64,000 nt of DNA from Ravibacter sp964559125 (GTDB lineage: Bacteria; Bacteroidota; Bacteroidia; Cytophagales; Spirosomataceae): positions 1 to 64,000 of the forward strand of contig CAZLGW010000016.1 in the NCBI GenBank assembly GCA_964559125.1, written 5' to 3'. The notes under the pieces are model-generated. The model did not search any database, had not been told where the DNA came from, and was given only the letters and a program-made list of their open reading frames with translations. Positions 10,401 through 17,826 of the stretch are shown here, one piece after another. Positions within the stretch are counted from its first letter, which is position 1, and each line of letters begins with the position of its first letter. The position numbers and the translations under genes are program-made.

Positions 10401-10511
10401 TCTGACCGGAACGTTGGCTTGCCCGGCAGCATGCAGGCTGATAAGGATGCACAGGGAAAGCATGCCAAACCCTGATAGGATACTTTTTGTAAAGTCAGGT
10501 TTCATTGTCAT
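7488..10511 (-). CDS. SusC/RagA-type TonB-dependent transporter (locus A)
   Basis: A 22-strand outer-membrane TonB-dependent transporter of about 1007 residues. In order it has a signal peptide ending LHAAGQA, a carboxypeptidase-regulatory-like domain (LPLPGVNITVKGTTTGT and following), the LEEVVVVGYGQQRRSDITG linker, the plug domain and the barrel, ending in GVNVNF as SusC proteins do. There is no STN domain, so it is not expected to signal to an ECF sigma factor; this fits the GntR-type regulator just upstream. The reading frame opens at 10535, but ATG 10511 or 10505 (MTMKPDF) gives a normal signal peptide, so I chose 10511. Confidence 0.95.
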   Translation of the reverse strand: MTMKPDFTKSILSGFGMLSLCILISLHAAGQANVPVRGEVKGEDNLPLPGVNITVKGTTTGTTTDVEGRFELVIPDRNGILVFSFIGYRTQEIQPDGRTTLSVVLQQDQQALEEVVVVGYGQQRRSDITGAISTVKGAEIENRPVTRLDQALQGLVPGLNIENTNGQPGSQGVSMRIRGISTFSGNPVLTIIDGVPSSLDRVNPNDVESVSVLKDAAAAAIYGSRATGGVIIVTTKSGRSGPPRFNYSGLVSLQSPSRFAEKVSSLDHALLSNEARANDGLPAKYSDAEIAEFSSPGFKDYDWEKALMRQALQQNHNFSASGGSDRYDYYLSLGYLKQDGIVINSGYERFNIQVNQNLKISNKLRFSLKGGISPSTRTAPAYTGLFDLVAQKPRLHAIQSEDGKWLQHPEGTGAGRNPIALASEDGGQELLKNTRILGNFVIDYNPLPDLTITGTYGLTNSGTRLRNYQKKITYYQQQNPEEVASYTDFNILSVDNSSNIFQNLNFLASYSKRLKEHHFSVMAGTAAEWYSELNDYVQTRDFLTDGLYTIGAGSGDRNLWNISGGASDWSLASFISRVNYSYQDKYYVEGIVRRDGSSRFAKDIRWGTFPSVSAGWVLSQESFLKDSRTISFLKIRASWGQVGNQNVAGNYPFANTLVQNTVFFNGAPFRGVRPGGAPNPLLTWETKESINLGIEGNLLAGLLEFNIELFKEKTKDILLQLPIPTTFGQAAPVQNAGTVENKGWELELHHRNKISDFSYGITLQVSDATNKVIDMVGTSPRIAGNQITEEGRPMNEWYGLKATGIFQTEEEVANAPFQNAITSPGDLRYEENGGAADRITPDDRVRLGRSDSRLPFGIRLNFSYKAFDLLVFAQGVMKNLQLSQGHTAFNFDRDNSTVRTYHLDRWTPETPDARFPKTRNGQLNNVNTQFSSFWLEDASYFRLKNLQLGYSLNTRADSKGKANPVRIYIGGENLFVITKYLGYDPELPGAAIYPLPKMYNLGVNVNF

Positions 10512-10575
10512 AAAAGGTTTAAAAATATATGGCATATATGTAGGATTTATTTAGGGCAACAATTTAGAATATATA

Positions 10576-10585
10576 ACATATATGT
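10576..10585. promoter_or_regulatory. Candidate operator, perfect palindrome ACATATATGT
   Basis: A perfect 10-base palindrome lies about 8-18 bases downstream of the expected transcription start of the locus A susC promoter. A related ATATATAT-centred site occurs in the promoter of the GntR-family gene next door (11411-11424), and a weaker CATATATG at 10533-10540 overlaps the start of the reading frame. A dimeric regulator bound here would block transcription. The link to the adjacent regulator is inference. Confidence 0.5.
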
Positions 10586-10598
10586 CTGATGTATTGTG

Positions 10599-10630
10599 CA
10601 AATATACATGAACTCAAAAACCCATGTCAA
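10599..10630 (-). promoter_or_regulatory. Bacteroidota-type promoter of locus A susC (TTG-N21-TATATTTG)
   Basis: On the minus strand TTG (10630-10628) and TATATTTG (10606-10599) are separated by 21 bases. This matches the Bacteroidota primary sigma factor consensus (TTG near -33, TAnnTTTG near -7). The start would fall near 10594, giving an 80-base leader to ATG 10511. It lies in the 182-base gap between the regulator stop and the susC start. Confidence 0.65.
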
Positions 10631-10693
10631 GTATTTGCTTAACTATTTGTGGAAAAAATTATAGAATATGGATCAGACGCCGTGTGGACCCTG

Positions 10694-11389
10694 TTAGCGG
10701 ATGATTTTATAGTGCGGCTCAAAGTGCGCTTTCATGGCGGCGCGAAACTCTTCAGGGTTCCCGTTTTCGAGAATAGAGATCAGGTCGGAATGGGTGACGG
10801 GAGAAGGCGGAGCCGGACTCTCCAGGTGTGCGTTATAGTCAGTAATATACTGGAATAGCGGAAGCAGCATTTTCTGAAAACGGATGAGCGTGTCATTGCC
10901 GGTAATCCTGTAAAGCGCCGAATGAAACAGTGTATCGGCCTTTACCTTGTCTGATTTTGTAATGGCATTCCCTTCTTCCTTTACAATACTCTTCAACGTA
11001 TCGATGTCGCTGTCGGTCATTTTGTCGAACAGGAAATCCCCGAGACCTACTTCAAGCATCAGCCTGATCTGGAAGAGTTGCATGAGCGAATCATGTCCCA
11101 GGAAATGCGGCTTAAGCAGCCGTTCCATACCGCTGAAAATGTCGGGTTCGGCCATCACCGTTCCCCTCCGCTTACGTACATCGATCAGCCCCAGCATACG
11201 CAAACGGCTCATTGCTTCGCGGACAACACTCCTGCTGACCCCCAATGCCTCTACCAGTTCAATCTCTTTAGGGATCTGGTCTCCGGGTTTAAGATTACGC
11301 TGTTTCAGATACTCGAGCAAGCGCTCTTCCACCTGGTCAGTCATGGTTATGCTGGTGACAGGGGCTAAAATCTCCGTCGTAGATGACAT
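10694..11389 (-). CDS. FadR-subfamily GntR transcriptional regulator
   Basis: A 231-residue regulator counted from ATG 11389 (MSSTTEIL). The open frame extends to 11473, but the extra 28 residues are low-complexity and run past the likely promoter, so I trimmed them. The N-terminal winged helix-turn-helix is clear (residues about 30-75: PKEIELVEALGVSRSVVREA, then LGLIDVRKRRGTV). The C-terminal part (about 80-231) is an all-helical FCD effector domain with likely metal-binding Asp/His residues (DTLFHSALYRITGN, VTHSDLISIL, AMKAHFEPH). FadR-type proteins often sense sugar acids such as glucuronate or sialic acid. Upstream of the locus A susC in the same direction, it probably represses the locus and itself. 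Confidence 0.92.
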   Translation of the reverse strand: MSSTTEILAPVTSITMTDQVEERLLEYLKQRNLKPGDQIPKEIELVEALGVSRSVVREAMSRLRMLGLIDVRKRRGTVMAEPDIFSGMERLLKPHFLGHDSLMQLFQIRLMLEVGLGDFLFDKMTDSDIDTLKSIVKEEGNAITKSDKVKADTLFHSALYRITGNDTLIRFQKMLLPLFQYITDYNAHLESPAPPSPVTHSDLISILENGNPEEFRAAMKAHFEPHYKIIR

Positions 11390-11410
11390 ATTGGTGATAG
11401 TATATAAATA

Positions 11411-11430
11411 TGATATATATGACAAATATA
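11411..11430 (-). promoter_or_regulatory. Promoter -7 box and operator-like site of the GntR gene
   Basis: On the minus strand a TATATTTG box (11430-11423) is directly followed by TGTCATATATATCA (11424-11411). The second part resembles the palindrome in the susC promoter. No good TTG was found at the -33 position. The ATG at 11389 lies about 20-25 bases after the expected start of transcription. This supports the shorter start for the regulator and suggests self-regulation. Confidence 0.45.
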
Positions 11431-11575
11431 GTTGTTGAAAATCAAAAGGAGGGTTTACGCAAAAATAGTTCACATAAAATAACGAAATAATTCAAATGAA
11501 AGATAAAGCATAGATATACCGCTACCCAGATCTACTATCCTCAAGAAATTCGTATAAATTCTCTTAAATTTATAA

Positions 11576-13819
11576 TCAACGATGCACCCTTATAAATTTT
11601 GCAACGGCGGTTTGCTCTTTATGGCTTGTTTTTAGAAAGTATATTCCTGCCGGCAACCCGCTGGTATCCACATACAGATTATTAAGCCCGGTGCTGACCG
11701 TTTCATAGCTTTCTGCCACTGCGAATCCGGCCAGGTTACAGACTTCGATTTTAACAACTCCCTCGTCCTTTACCCACATATCGGCAAAGAGCCGGTCCGT
11801 CACCGGGTTAGGATAAACGGTCAACGGCCGCCGGATACCTTCAGGCTTGACGGAAATGATACTGCTATAGGAAAAGCTTCCATCGTTGTCGACCAGCTTC
11901 AGCCGGTAATAATTGATATCGTCCAACGGGTTGTTGTCCTGCCAGGAATATTCGCCGGTTCCGCTTTTTGAAGGCGGTACAACCCCTATCGCGTGCATCA
12001 CACCGTCTTTACCAAACCGTTCTACTTCAAAATGACTGCCGTTCACATATTCGGAGACCGACCAACTGAGTTGTACGGTGTTTTTTTCCGACCAGGTCCC
12101 TTTTATCTCCGATATCGTGATCGGCAAAGCTGCTTCCAGCATACTGATGGTCCATCTCCCCGAAGGAGTATCCCCGATCCAGTCCTGGAAGTGGCCGCTG
12201 CCGGTAAACCGGATGCCGTCGATCGGGTTGTCTTCCCCTGAGCTGCCCCCCCTGTTCTCGACTCCCGACATCCGATCCCTGCCTATAAGCGCATAGATGC
12301 CGTTGTCTACCTCGGTGATCCTCCATTGCTGACGACGGTCTCCGGGGTTATCGGAAGCCAGCACGAGCTGTGTGCCGTCTGTCGCCTCGCTGAGCAATAA
12401 GTCATGCCCGACGCTACGTAAACGATAAAAGCCATTGTCTATCGGTTCGATCCTCCATTTGAAGTCCGCATTATCCTGAAAGGTTTTCTGGATGATACCG
12501 GCGCCTGTTTCGGCAACGGTCATGGCTTTTCCGCTCTGAAGGTTGTCAATGCGGTAGTTGTAATTTGAGGGAAGCCCCCTGATCTCTTTATCCAACCAGT
12601 CGATCCGGTGGGACATGTAGTCAAAAAGGTAGTCAACGTGCTCCTGGTAAGTTTCCGATAGAAAAACTTCATAGTGTATCCTGGTGTCAAGCACCTCCCA
12701 AAGCTCGTAGTTCTTTTCCATCGAACCTGAATCTACCAGATGATCCGAAAGTGTAGTGATGCGCCCCAGGATATGGTCTCTGAACCCGGCCTCCAGCAGC
12801 TCGTTCCATCGCTGTTTTACAGCAGACATAAAGACGTCGTCTTTCCGAAACTCTAAAATCCAGGCCTGGAAAGCGAAATAATGCCCCATATCAGCCATGA
12901 GCCGGTACGGGGCATGGCCGACGCGCTCGTCGTTGTCAAAAGCAATGTCAAAATCCCAGAGAGGTCCAAAAAAGAAGTGATCGTCAGACTTTCTCTTATG
13001 CAGGTAGGTTGTCCAGAAAGCATCGGTGTTTCCGGTTAGCTCACATGCCAGGTACCAGTTGACCAAAGATGTCAGGTCGGCCATTTCCAGGTAGCCGCCA
13101 GGTCCGTCGGAGGGTGTTGTCGAATACAACCTTGTTTCAAACTCGTTCAGATAATTCAGAATGTAAATGGTATGGGGAGACGAGTGCGAATTAACATCGG
13201 GGTACTTTATCGTGCCCGTGTTATTCCGGGCGGTAGTGATGTAGAAAGGCTCGCTATATGCGAATCCGTCCATCTCTACGAGAAACGATCCGGGAACGCT
13301 TTCGCTTCCCTCCTCTACGTCTACCCGGTGCTTACGAACGTCTACGTGGTCGGTAAGCAGGTAAGACCCGATGTAATTCCCGTTCATAACCACATCCACA
13401 AAACGGTAAGAGGGGGTAAAGGGCAACCCCAGGTATTTTGAGATTTCGAAAGCCACGGCATTCCTGATCAGCGTCTTATCGGCATGGTTAGCCAGAAGCA
13501 CCCAGTTTTTTGCAGTGGCCGGCAACCCCAGGGGGCTAAAAGAATTGTTGAGATTGATCCTGTATGGCTTTTTGTAGAATCCCCATGTCGAATTCCCGCG
13601 GCCGCGGATCCGGATACCCCCGTTATACAGCCCCGGCGTACCCTCGTCGCCGAGTATCTGCAGGGTGCCGTTTACATAATTATCTTTACTGCTCACCGAG
13701 CTTTGGGTGGTGATGCAGAGGGTGGGTAACGTACTGACGCGGGAGCAGGTCTGGGCTGAGGTATCGGATATTTTGAAGAAAACAAAAAGCAGAATAAACG
13801 AGAGATAATAAGAATTCAT
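11576..13819 (-). CDS. Secreted CotH-family protein with ricin-like domain and T9SS sorting tail
   Basis: A 747-residue exported protein. After a signal peptide (ends DTSAQ) comes a CotH kinase-like domain (about 70-410): GIRIRGRGNSTWGFYKKPYRI, LLANHADKTLIRNA and GPLWDFDIAFDN are the family's lysine loop and metal-binding blocks. Residues about 440-560 look like a ricin-type/CBM13 beta-trefoil (repeated FKWRIEPI and QQWRITEV). An Fn3-like unit follows (about 565-660). The end (YPNPVTDRLFADM to GIYFLKTSHK...AKFIRVHR) is a type A type IX secretion signal. The protein should be released or anchored at the cell surface. CotH domains phosphorylate proteins; the target here is unknown. It is likely a separate unit after the candidate terminator at 13962-14006. 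Confidence 0.88.
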   Translation of the reverse strand: MNSYYLSFILLFVFFKISDTSAQTCSRVSTLPTLCITTQSSVSSKDNYVNGTLQILGDEGTPGLYNGGIRIRGRGNSTWGFYKKPYRINLNNSFSPLGLPATAKNWVLLANHADKTLIRNAVAFEISKYLGLPFTPSYRFVDVVMNGNYIGSYLLTDHVDVRKHRVDVEEGSESVPGSFLVEMDGFAYSEPFYITTARNNTGTIKYPDVNSHSSPHTIYILNYLNEFETRLYSTTPSDGPGGYLEMADLTSLVNWYLACELTGNTDAFWTTYLHKRKSDDHFFFGPLWDFDIAFDNDERVGHAPYRLMADMGHYFAFQAWILEFRKDDVFMSAVKQRWNELLEAGFRDHILGRITTLSDHLVDSGSMEKNYELWEVLDTRIHYEVFLSETYQEHVDYLFDYMSHRIDWLDKEIRGLPSNYNYRIDNLQSGKAMTVAETGAGIIQKTFQDNADFKWRIEPIDNGFYRLRSVGHDLLLSEATDGTQLVLASDNPGDRRQQWRITEVDNGIYALIGRDRMSGVENRGGSSGEDNPIDGIRFTGSGHFQDWIGDTPSGRWTISMLEAALPITISEIKGTWSEKNTVQLSWSVSEYVNGSHFEVERFGKDGVMHAIGVVPPSKSGTGEYSWQDNNPLDDINYYRLKLVDNDGSFSYSSIISVKPEGIRRPLTVYPNPVTDRLFADMWVKDEGVVKIEVCNLAGFAVAESYETVSTGLNNLYVDTSGLPAGIYFLKTSHKEQTAVAKFIRVHR

Positions 13820-13961
13820 AGAAAGAAATAAGCGTTGAGAGAAAAAACGTGTTAGTCTGATAAGTGGCGGCGTTACATAAGTATGCAGTCTGGTATGGCC
13901 CCGAATGGTTGGTCGTGTTTAACATTAAAGAGTCAAAAATAGCAAATTCCAAAGATCTTCC

Positions 13962-14006
13962 AAAAAACGGCTTTGGTCGGGATCTTATTTATTTGCACAA
14001 AGGCCG
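13962..14006 (-). terminator. Candidate rho-independent terminator after locus B
   Basis: On the minus strand CGGCCTTTG (14006-13998) pairs with CAAAGCCG (13975-13968), with one bulged C and a loop of about 22 bases, followed by six T residues (13967-13962). It starts 17 bases after the stop of the gene ending at 14023. The long loop makes it weaker than the terminator at 35791. Confidence 0.5.
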
Positions 14007-14022
14007 GCTCTGATCCGATTCA

Positions 14023-15261
14023 TCATTTCTGAGTCTCCCAGGAGTAAATGACCGCGTCTCCCGGATCGACCTCTATCTTGCTGGTATAGGCATCTGCCCT
14101 GACCAGGGTTCCGTCTTTCAATACTCTCTTTACATGATGATCAGTCGCGATTGTCAGCGTCATCGGGTTTTGGAAGTCACGGTTGACGATCACCAGGAAC
14201 TGTTGGCTCCCCTTCTCCAGGACAGAAACTACGGCTCCCCCTTCGCTTGTTTCCAATACCCGGACAGGACCGGGAAGCTTGTCGATCCGTTTGGTACCGG
14301 CAGGCACCCTTTTGCCGGTATGATTTACCGAGACCAGCCTGGATCCCATGAATACGGCTGAAACATTCTGCAACTCCTGGTTGACCAGTTTAATACGATC
14401 ATACACCTCGGTCCGTTTCCCGTCCAAACCTATCGGGCCATGATGGAAATCCCAGCTCGGATTGATGCCCGGCGTCCAGTATGTAAAATATTGCAGTACC
14501 TGGGCGCCGTAGGCAAGATTGCTGTACATCTGTACTTTAATTTCCCCAATGGTAGGCACAGGGTAAGGCTCATGTGCAACGGCAAGGGCAAAAGCCCAGA
14601 AAGGAAGCCCGCTTTTCTTTGAAGCCGAAGCTACGATTTCAAGATTTTTGTACCACCCCGGGCGAAGCGACTTACCGGAACTTCCCTCTATAACCGGGTA
14701 GTGATCAAATGAAATGAATGGCACAGGCACTTCTTTGAGAAAAGCATCGACGTGTTCCGCATAAGCGTCTTTCCCGGGCGGGATATTCGTTCCTTTGGCA
14801 AACAACTGTTCAACGCTCGCATAATTCGGAAACAGGTTGATGTAACAATAGTGTTCCTTATCTATGGATTGTATTCTTTTGACCCACGCTGCAAGCTCCG
14901 GGAAATCTGTAGCATTGGGCTCATCCCGCAGGTGATAGCCCGCGAGCGCCGGATGTTTCATAAGCCGTTTTACTGTTTTCTCCGGTTCCGATTTCAGCTC
15001 AGGACAATACGGAAGCAGCTTCACCCCGGTTTGCTGCGCTATATCCAAAGCTTTTTCCACTGCTCCGACACTTGAGTACGACGAGAAATTGATATTAATT
15101 CCCGCTTCTTTCAGCTCCCTGAAACGTTCTGTCGTTGTTTCCTTTTCCGGCACCCCCATCCAGGCAAGAATGGGTATTTCCCCGTTAAATTGTAGTTTCT
15201 CCTGTGAAATACCTGCACAGGCAAATAATGTAAAGACAAAGGCAAAGGCATAAGCTTTCAC
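14023..15261 (-). CDS. Secreted TIM-barrel glycoside hydrolase-like protein, GTG start
   Basis: A 412-residue protein with a signal peptide (ends CAGISQ). Residues about 28-300 look like a (beta/alpha)8 glycosidase: ILAWMGVP at strand 1, LPYCPE at strand 3, and GYHLRDEP at strand 4 with D113-E114 placed like a clan GH-A acid/base. FISFDHYPV and FWAFALAVAHEPYP follow, then YFTYWTPGI. A small beta-sandwich closes the protein. No GH family can be named with confidence; GH5/GH42-like proteins are nearest in feel. The start codon is GTG. It is the last gene of the main locus B run, 45 bases after the PcRGLX-like gene, and probably cleaves an oligosaccharide in the periplasm. Confidence 0.7.
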   Translation of the reverse strand: MKAYAFAFVFTLFACAGISQEKLQFNGEIPILAWMGVPEKETTTERFRELKEAGININFSSYSSVGAVEKALDIAQQTGVKLLPYCPELKSEPEKTVKRLMKHPALAGYHLRDEPNATDFPELAAWVKRIQSIDKEHYCYINLFPNYASVEQLFAKGTNIPPGKDAYAEHVDAFLKEVPVPFISFDHYPVIEGSSGKSLRPGWYKNLEIVASASKKSGLPFWAFALAVAHEPYPVPTIGEIKVQMYSNLAYGAQVLQYFTYWTPGINPSWDFHHGPIGLDGKRTEVYDRIKLVNQELQNVSAVFMGSRLVSVNHTGKRVPAGTKRIDKLPGPVRVLETSEGGAVVSVLEKGSQQFLVIVNRDFQNPMTLTIATDHHVKRVLKDGTLVRADAYTSKIEVDPGDAVIYSWETQK

Positions 15262-15306
15262 GTTGTGATCATGTTGTTTACAGAATGCAATATCAATGGA
15301 ACTACC

Positions 15307-17766
15307 CTAATTTTCATCCCCGTTCACAAACAGGTTCATAGCCTCAGGGGCTCCATACATGGTTGCGGAATAGGTTTTACCCACTCCGGGTTTCGTGGCG
15401 AGCGGGTTTTCCAGGAAGTCTTTGAAGCGAAAGTCCCACGCCTTTTTCAATACACGCAATTGTTCGGCATCCCTGTTGATGCTCACACTGTTGACAAGCG
15501 CCATGATCGTAACGCCGGGCTGGCTTACCGAAGTTGCTGTTGCAGGGCACGAAGTATATCGCCAGCCGCTCCTGTGATCATGCCACGTGTCGTTGTTCAG
15601 GTTGTCTACTGCCCGTTTCAGGCTGTTGGGGATCCGCTTGTCACCGGTCAGCTGGTAATACCTGCCCAAACCGTTGAGCCGCACAGAAGTTATAAACCCT
15701 GCCTCTCCCACGTGCGGCGTAATCCCTTTTTTACGGTCTTCCAGCGATACGCAAAAGCAATGCCCCCAGGGCAGCCTGTACATCCACCCGCCCGATCTGG
15801 GGTTTTGTTCCACCAGCGCTTCCTCTGCAATAAACTCCATCGCTTTCAGTACGCGGGGAGTCGGGTTCACCTTATAGATACCCGCAAAAGCCAGCATCGT
15901 CCAACCGTTCACCCGGCCGGAATGATCCGTCCCTTTAAATTTTTTGTAAAGCCCGTCTTCAGTCAGGCGCACCAGGTTATTGCTGATGCGCTCCAAGGTC
16001 TCTTTTACCCACGGGTCCCCGGTAAGCAGGTAGTAGTAGGCCATGCCCTGCGTCCAGATATGGCCCAGGTTATAAGGATCAAGACAGAGATAGGGATTCG
16101 GGTTACCCGATCCGATATTCCTGCTGACATATAGCTCGCGTATCTTCTCCACCGGGTGAAAACCACCTACATGCCCGATGCTGTGCTCATGCACCATTCC
16201 GGTATGAGAAGTGTATTCCGGGCTTTCCCACCGGGAAAAGTACTTTTTCAGTTCTTCATTCAAAGAATGGACCACGTCCACCTCACTGGTATGGCGCGCT
16301 GCCAGCTCCCCGGTATAAAAATACTTCGGGTCACCCGTACGGGCAAACTGCGTCAGGATCGTCAGCGGGGTATCGTATTCGTGGTTGCCCCAGTTGACGC
16401 CCCGCTCCCCGAACCAGTCCCCCCAGTTCATTGCCCCGTAGTCGCGTTGTTCCCGGATCGATCTCAGGTAGCCTTCAAACAGCCCATCCGCCCACTTATC
16501 GTACTCGCCCATCCCTTTCGTCCCGGCTGCTGCGATGACGCCCCACTCCCCGGTCGCAATCGCCTGTACCGGGTCAGCCACCGGGATCAGCGCACGGTTG
16601 GCGGATTTCACCAACCTTTCCCCGTTGCCCGACAGATCGCACCATATCTGCCATCTCCTGGTCTGCCCTTCCCTTATCCGGTAATTGTCTTCTTCAAACA
16701 GGTAGTCATGTTTATACCAGGGTCCCATGTGGGCGAAAGCCCCTGCCTGAAACGAGGGGAACAAGCCCAGTGTAGCCGTATTCCTTGTCACCTGGAGGCT
16801 TTTGGGCCATTGCTGCCAGAAATCCTTCAGCACTACGGCCAGCGTGCCTTTCCCGTCCGACACCTCCATCCAGCCGGGCGCCTGGCTTCCTTTGCCTTCC
16901 ATTCCCTCCATCCTGAAATTCTCATCATCCACCTGGAACAACCTGACAGGATTGGCTGCCAATGGAATAGCCTGGCCCTCCTCTAACCCGCCAAACCGGG
17001 CTGACCGGTAGCCGCCTGTCGATTGGATTTCAAAGCTCAGGTCTTTCAGATAGGTGATCATGCCTGTATCCGCATGTGCCAACAGCTGTGGTTCCAGGTA
17101 GAATTGCTGAAGGTCCGTATAGACCGAAGCCCGCAGCCGGAAGTCCACCACCCTGGAGCCATCGGGCCTGAAAAACGAGCCTTTCAGCAGCACCGTAGTG
17201 CGCAAGGGGCCTTTTGTCTCTACGAGCCCGGAATCCGCTATGGCTTCACAACGTACTCCGGCTTTGTCTTTCAGGGAAAATTTCAGGTCAAACCGGTTGG
17301 AGATACGCAGCAGCGCACCGGGTGTCGTTTTTAATTCCACAGTACCTGATTTTACCGTCAGCCCTTTTTTAGCGCTGAGCTTCTGGGGAGCAGGTTCAAC
17401 CTCCTGTACGTTCCTGCCGGGTTTCCAGCTAAGGCGGAACGCTTCCGTACTGCCCGGACCGGGATCTGCCTGGAAATCGACCAGCACCCACCTGGCGCTC
17501 CCGTCGCCCCAGCCGGCCAGCACCTGCGACTGGCTGGGAACTGTTTTCCCGTCTGCCGTCGTCACCACAAACTCACTGCCCGACGGTGCCGCCCCTTCAG
17601 GGATAGGGATACCGCCCGACAAAGGACGCTGTAATTTGATGCCCGCTGTTTCCTGAACTTTAATATCCACGTAGCCCGGCTGGGCCGGGGATTGTGCAAA
17701 CAACGAGTAAGAAAGGAAAAAAGTTAAAAGGGCCGACAAGGCCCCGATTCCTGTGACATTTCTCAT
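15307..17766 (-). CDS. PcRGLX/YetA-like exo-polysaccharide lyase (PL26-like)
   Basis: An 819-residue exported protein with a signal peptide ending YSLFAQS. The N-terminal part (GIKLQRPLSGGIPIPEGA, residues about 42-58, then SQVLAGWGDGSARWVLVDF) matches the RIFT-like barrel of the PcRGLX/YetA family. A beta-sandwich follows, then a C-terminal alpha-barrel with His- and Trp-rich blocks (HTGMVHEHSIGHVGGFH; DPYNLGHIWTQGMAYYYLLTGD). Known members are exo-rhamnogalacturonan lyases that take unsaturated disaccharides from rhamnogalacturonan I. The assignment is by pattern memory, without alignment. It supports rhamnogalacturonan or a related rhamnose-uronate polymer as the locus B target. Confidence 0.78.
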   Translation of the reverse strand: MRNVTGIGALSALLTFFLSYSLFAQSPAQPGYVDIKVQETAGIKLQRPLSGGIPIPEGAAPSGSEFVVTTADGKTVPSQSQVLAGWGDGSARWVLVDFQADPGPGSTEAFRLSWKPGRNVQEVEPAPQKLSAKKGLTVKSGTVELKTTPGALLRISNRFDLKFSLKDKAGVRCEAIADSGLVETKGPLRTTVLLKGSFFRPDGSRVVDFRLRASVYTDLQQFYLEPQLLAHADTGMITYLKDLSFEIQSTGGYRSARFGGLEEGQAIPLAANPVRLFQVDDENFRMEGMEGKGSQAPGWMEVSDGKGTLAVVLKDFWQQWPKSLQVTRNTATLGLFPSFQAGAFAHMGPWYKHDYLFEEDNYRIREGQTRRWQIWCDLSGNGERLVKSANRALIPVADPVQAIATGEWGVIAAAGTKGMGEYDKWADGLFEGYLRSIREQRDYGAMNWGDWFGERGVNWGNHEYDTPLTILTQFARTGDPKYFYTGELAARHTSEVDVVHSLNEELKKYFSRWESPEYTSHTGMVHEHSIGHVGGFHPVEKIRELYVSRNIGSGNPNPYLCLDPYNLGHIWTQGMAYYYLLTGDPWVKETLERISNNLVRLTEDGLYKKFKGTDHSGRVNGWTMLAFAGIYKVNPTPRVLKAMEFIAEEALVEQNPRSGGWMYRLPWGHCFCVSLEDRKKGITPHVGEAGFITSVRLNGLGRYYQLTGDKRIPNSLKRAVDNLNNDTWHDHRSGWRYTSCPATATSVSQPGVTIMALVNSVSINRDAEQLRVLKKAWDFRFKDFLENPLATKPGVGKTYSATMYGAPEAMNLFVNGDEN

Positions 17767-17826
17767 AATATACTGAATACCAGGCAGGTTAGGTTATATA
17801 AGCTAAAAGAACGACTTAAATGTACC

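Noticed and set aside
11553..11574. TATAAATT/AATTTATA hairpin just after the CotH gene
   Set aside because: A perfect eight-pair stem but entirely A/T and with no following T run on the minus strand, so I do not call it a terminator.
13686..13952. Minus-strand frame of 88 codons across the CotH start
   Set aside because: It overlaps the signal peptide end of the CotH gene in another frame and has no recognisable features.
15265..16134. Long plus-strand frame of 289 codons
   Set aside because: It lies wholly opposite the PcRGLX-like lyase gene, and its product is low-complexity with no recognisable blocks. Similar shadows at 4844-5773, 40776-41417 and 58395-59081 were left out for the same reason.
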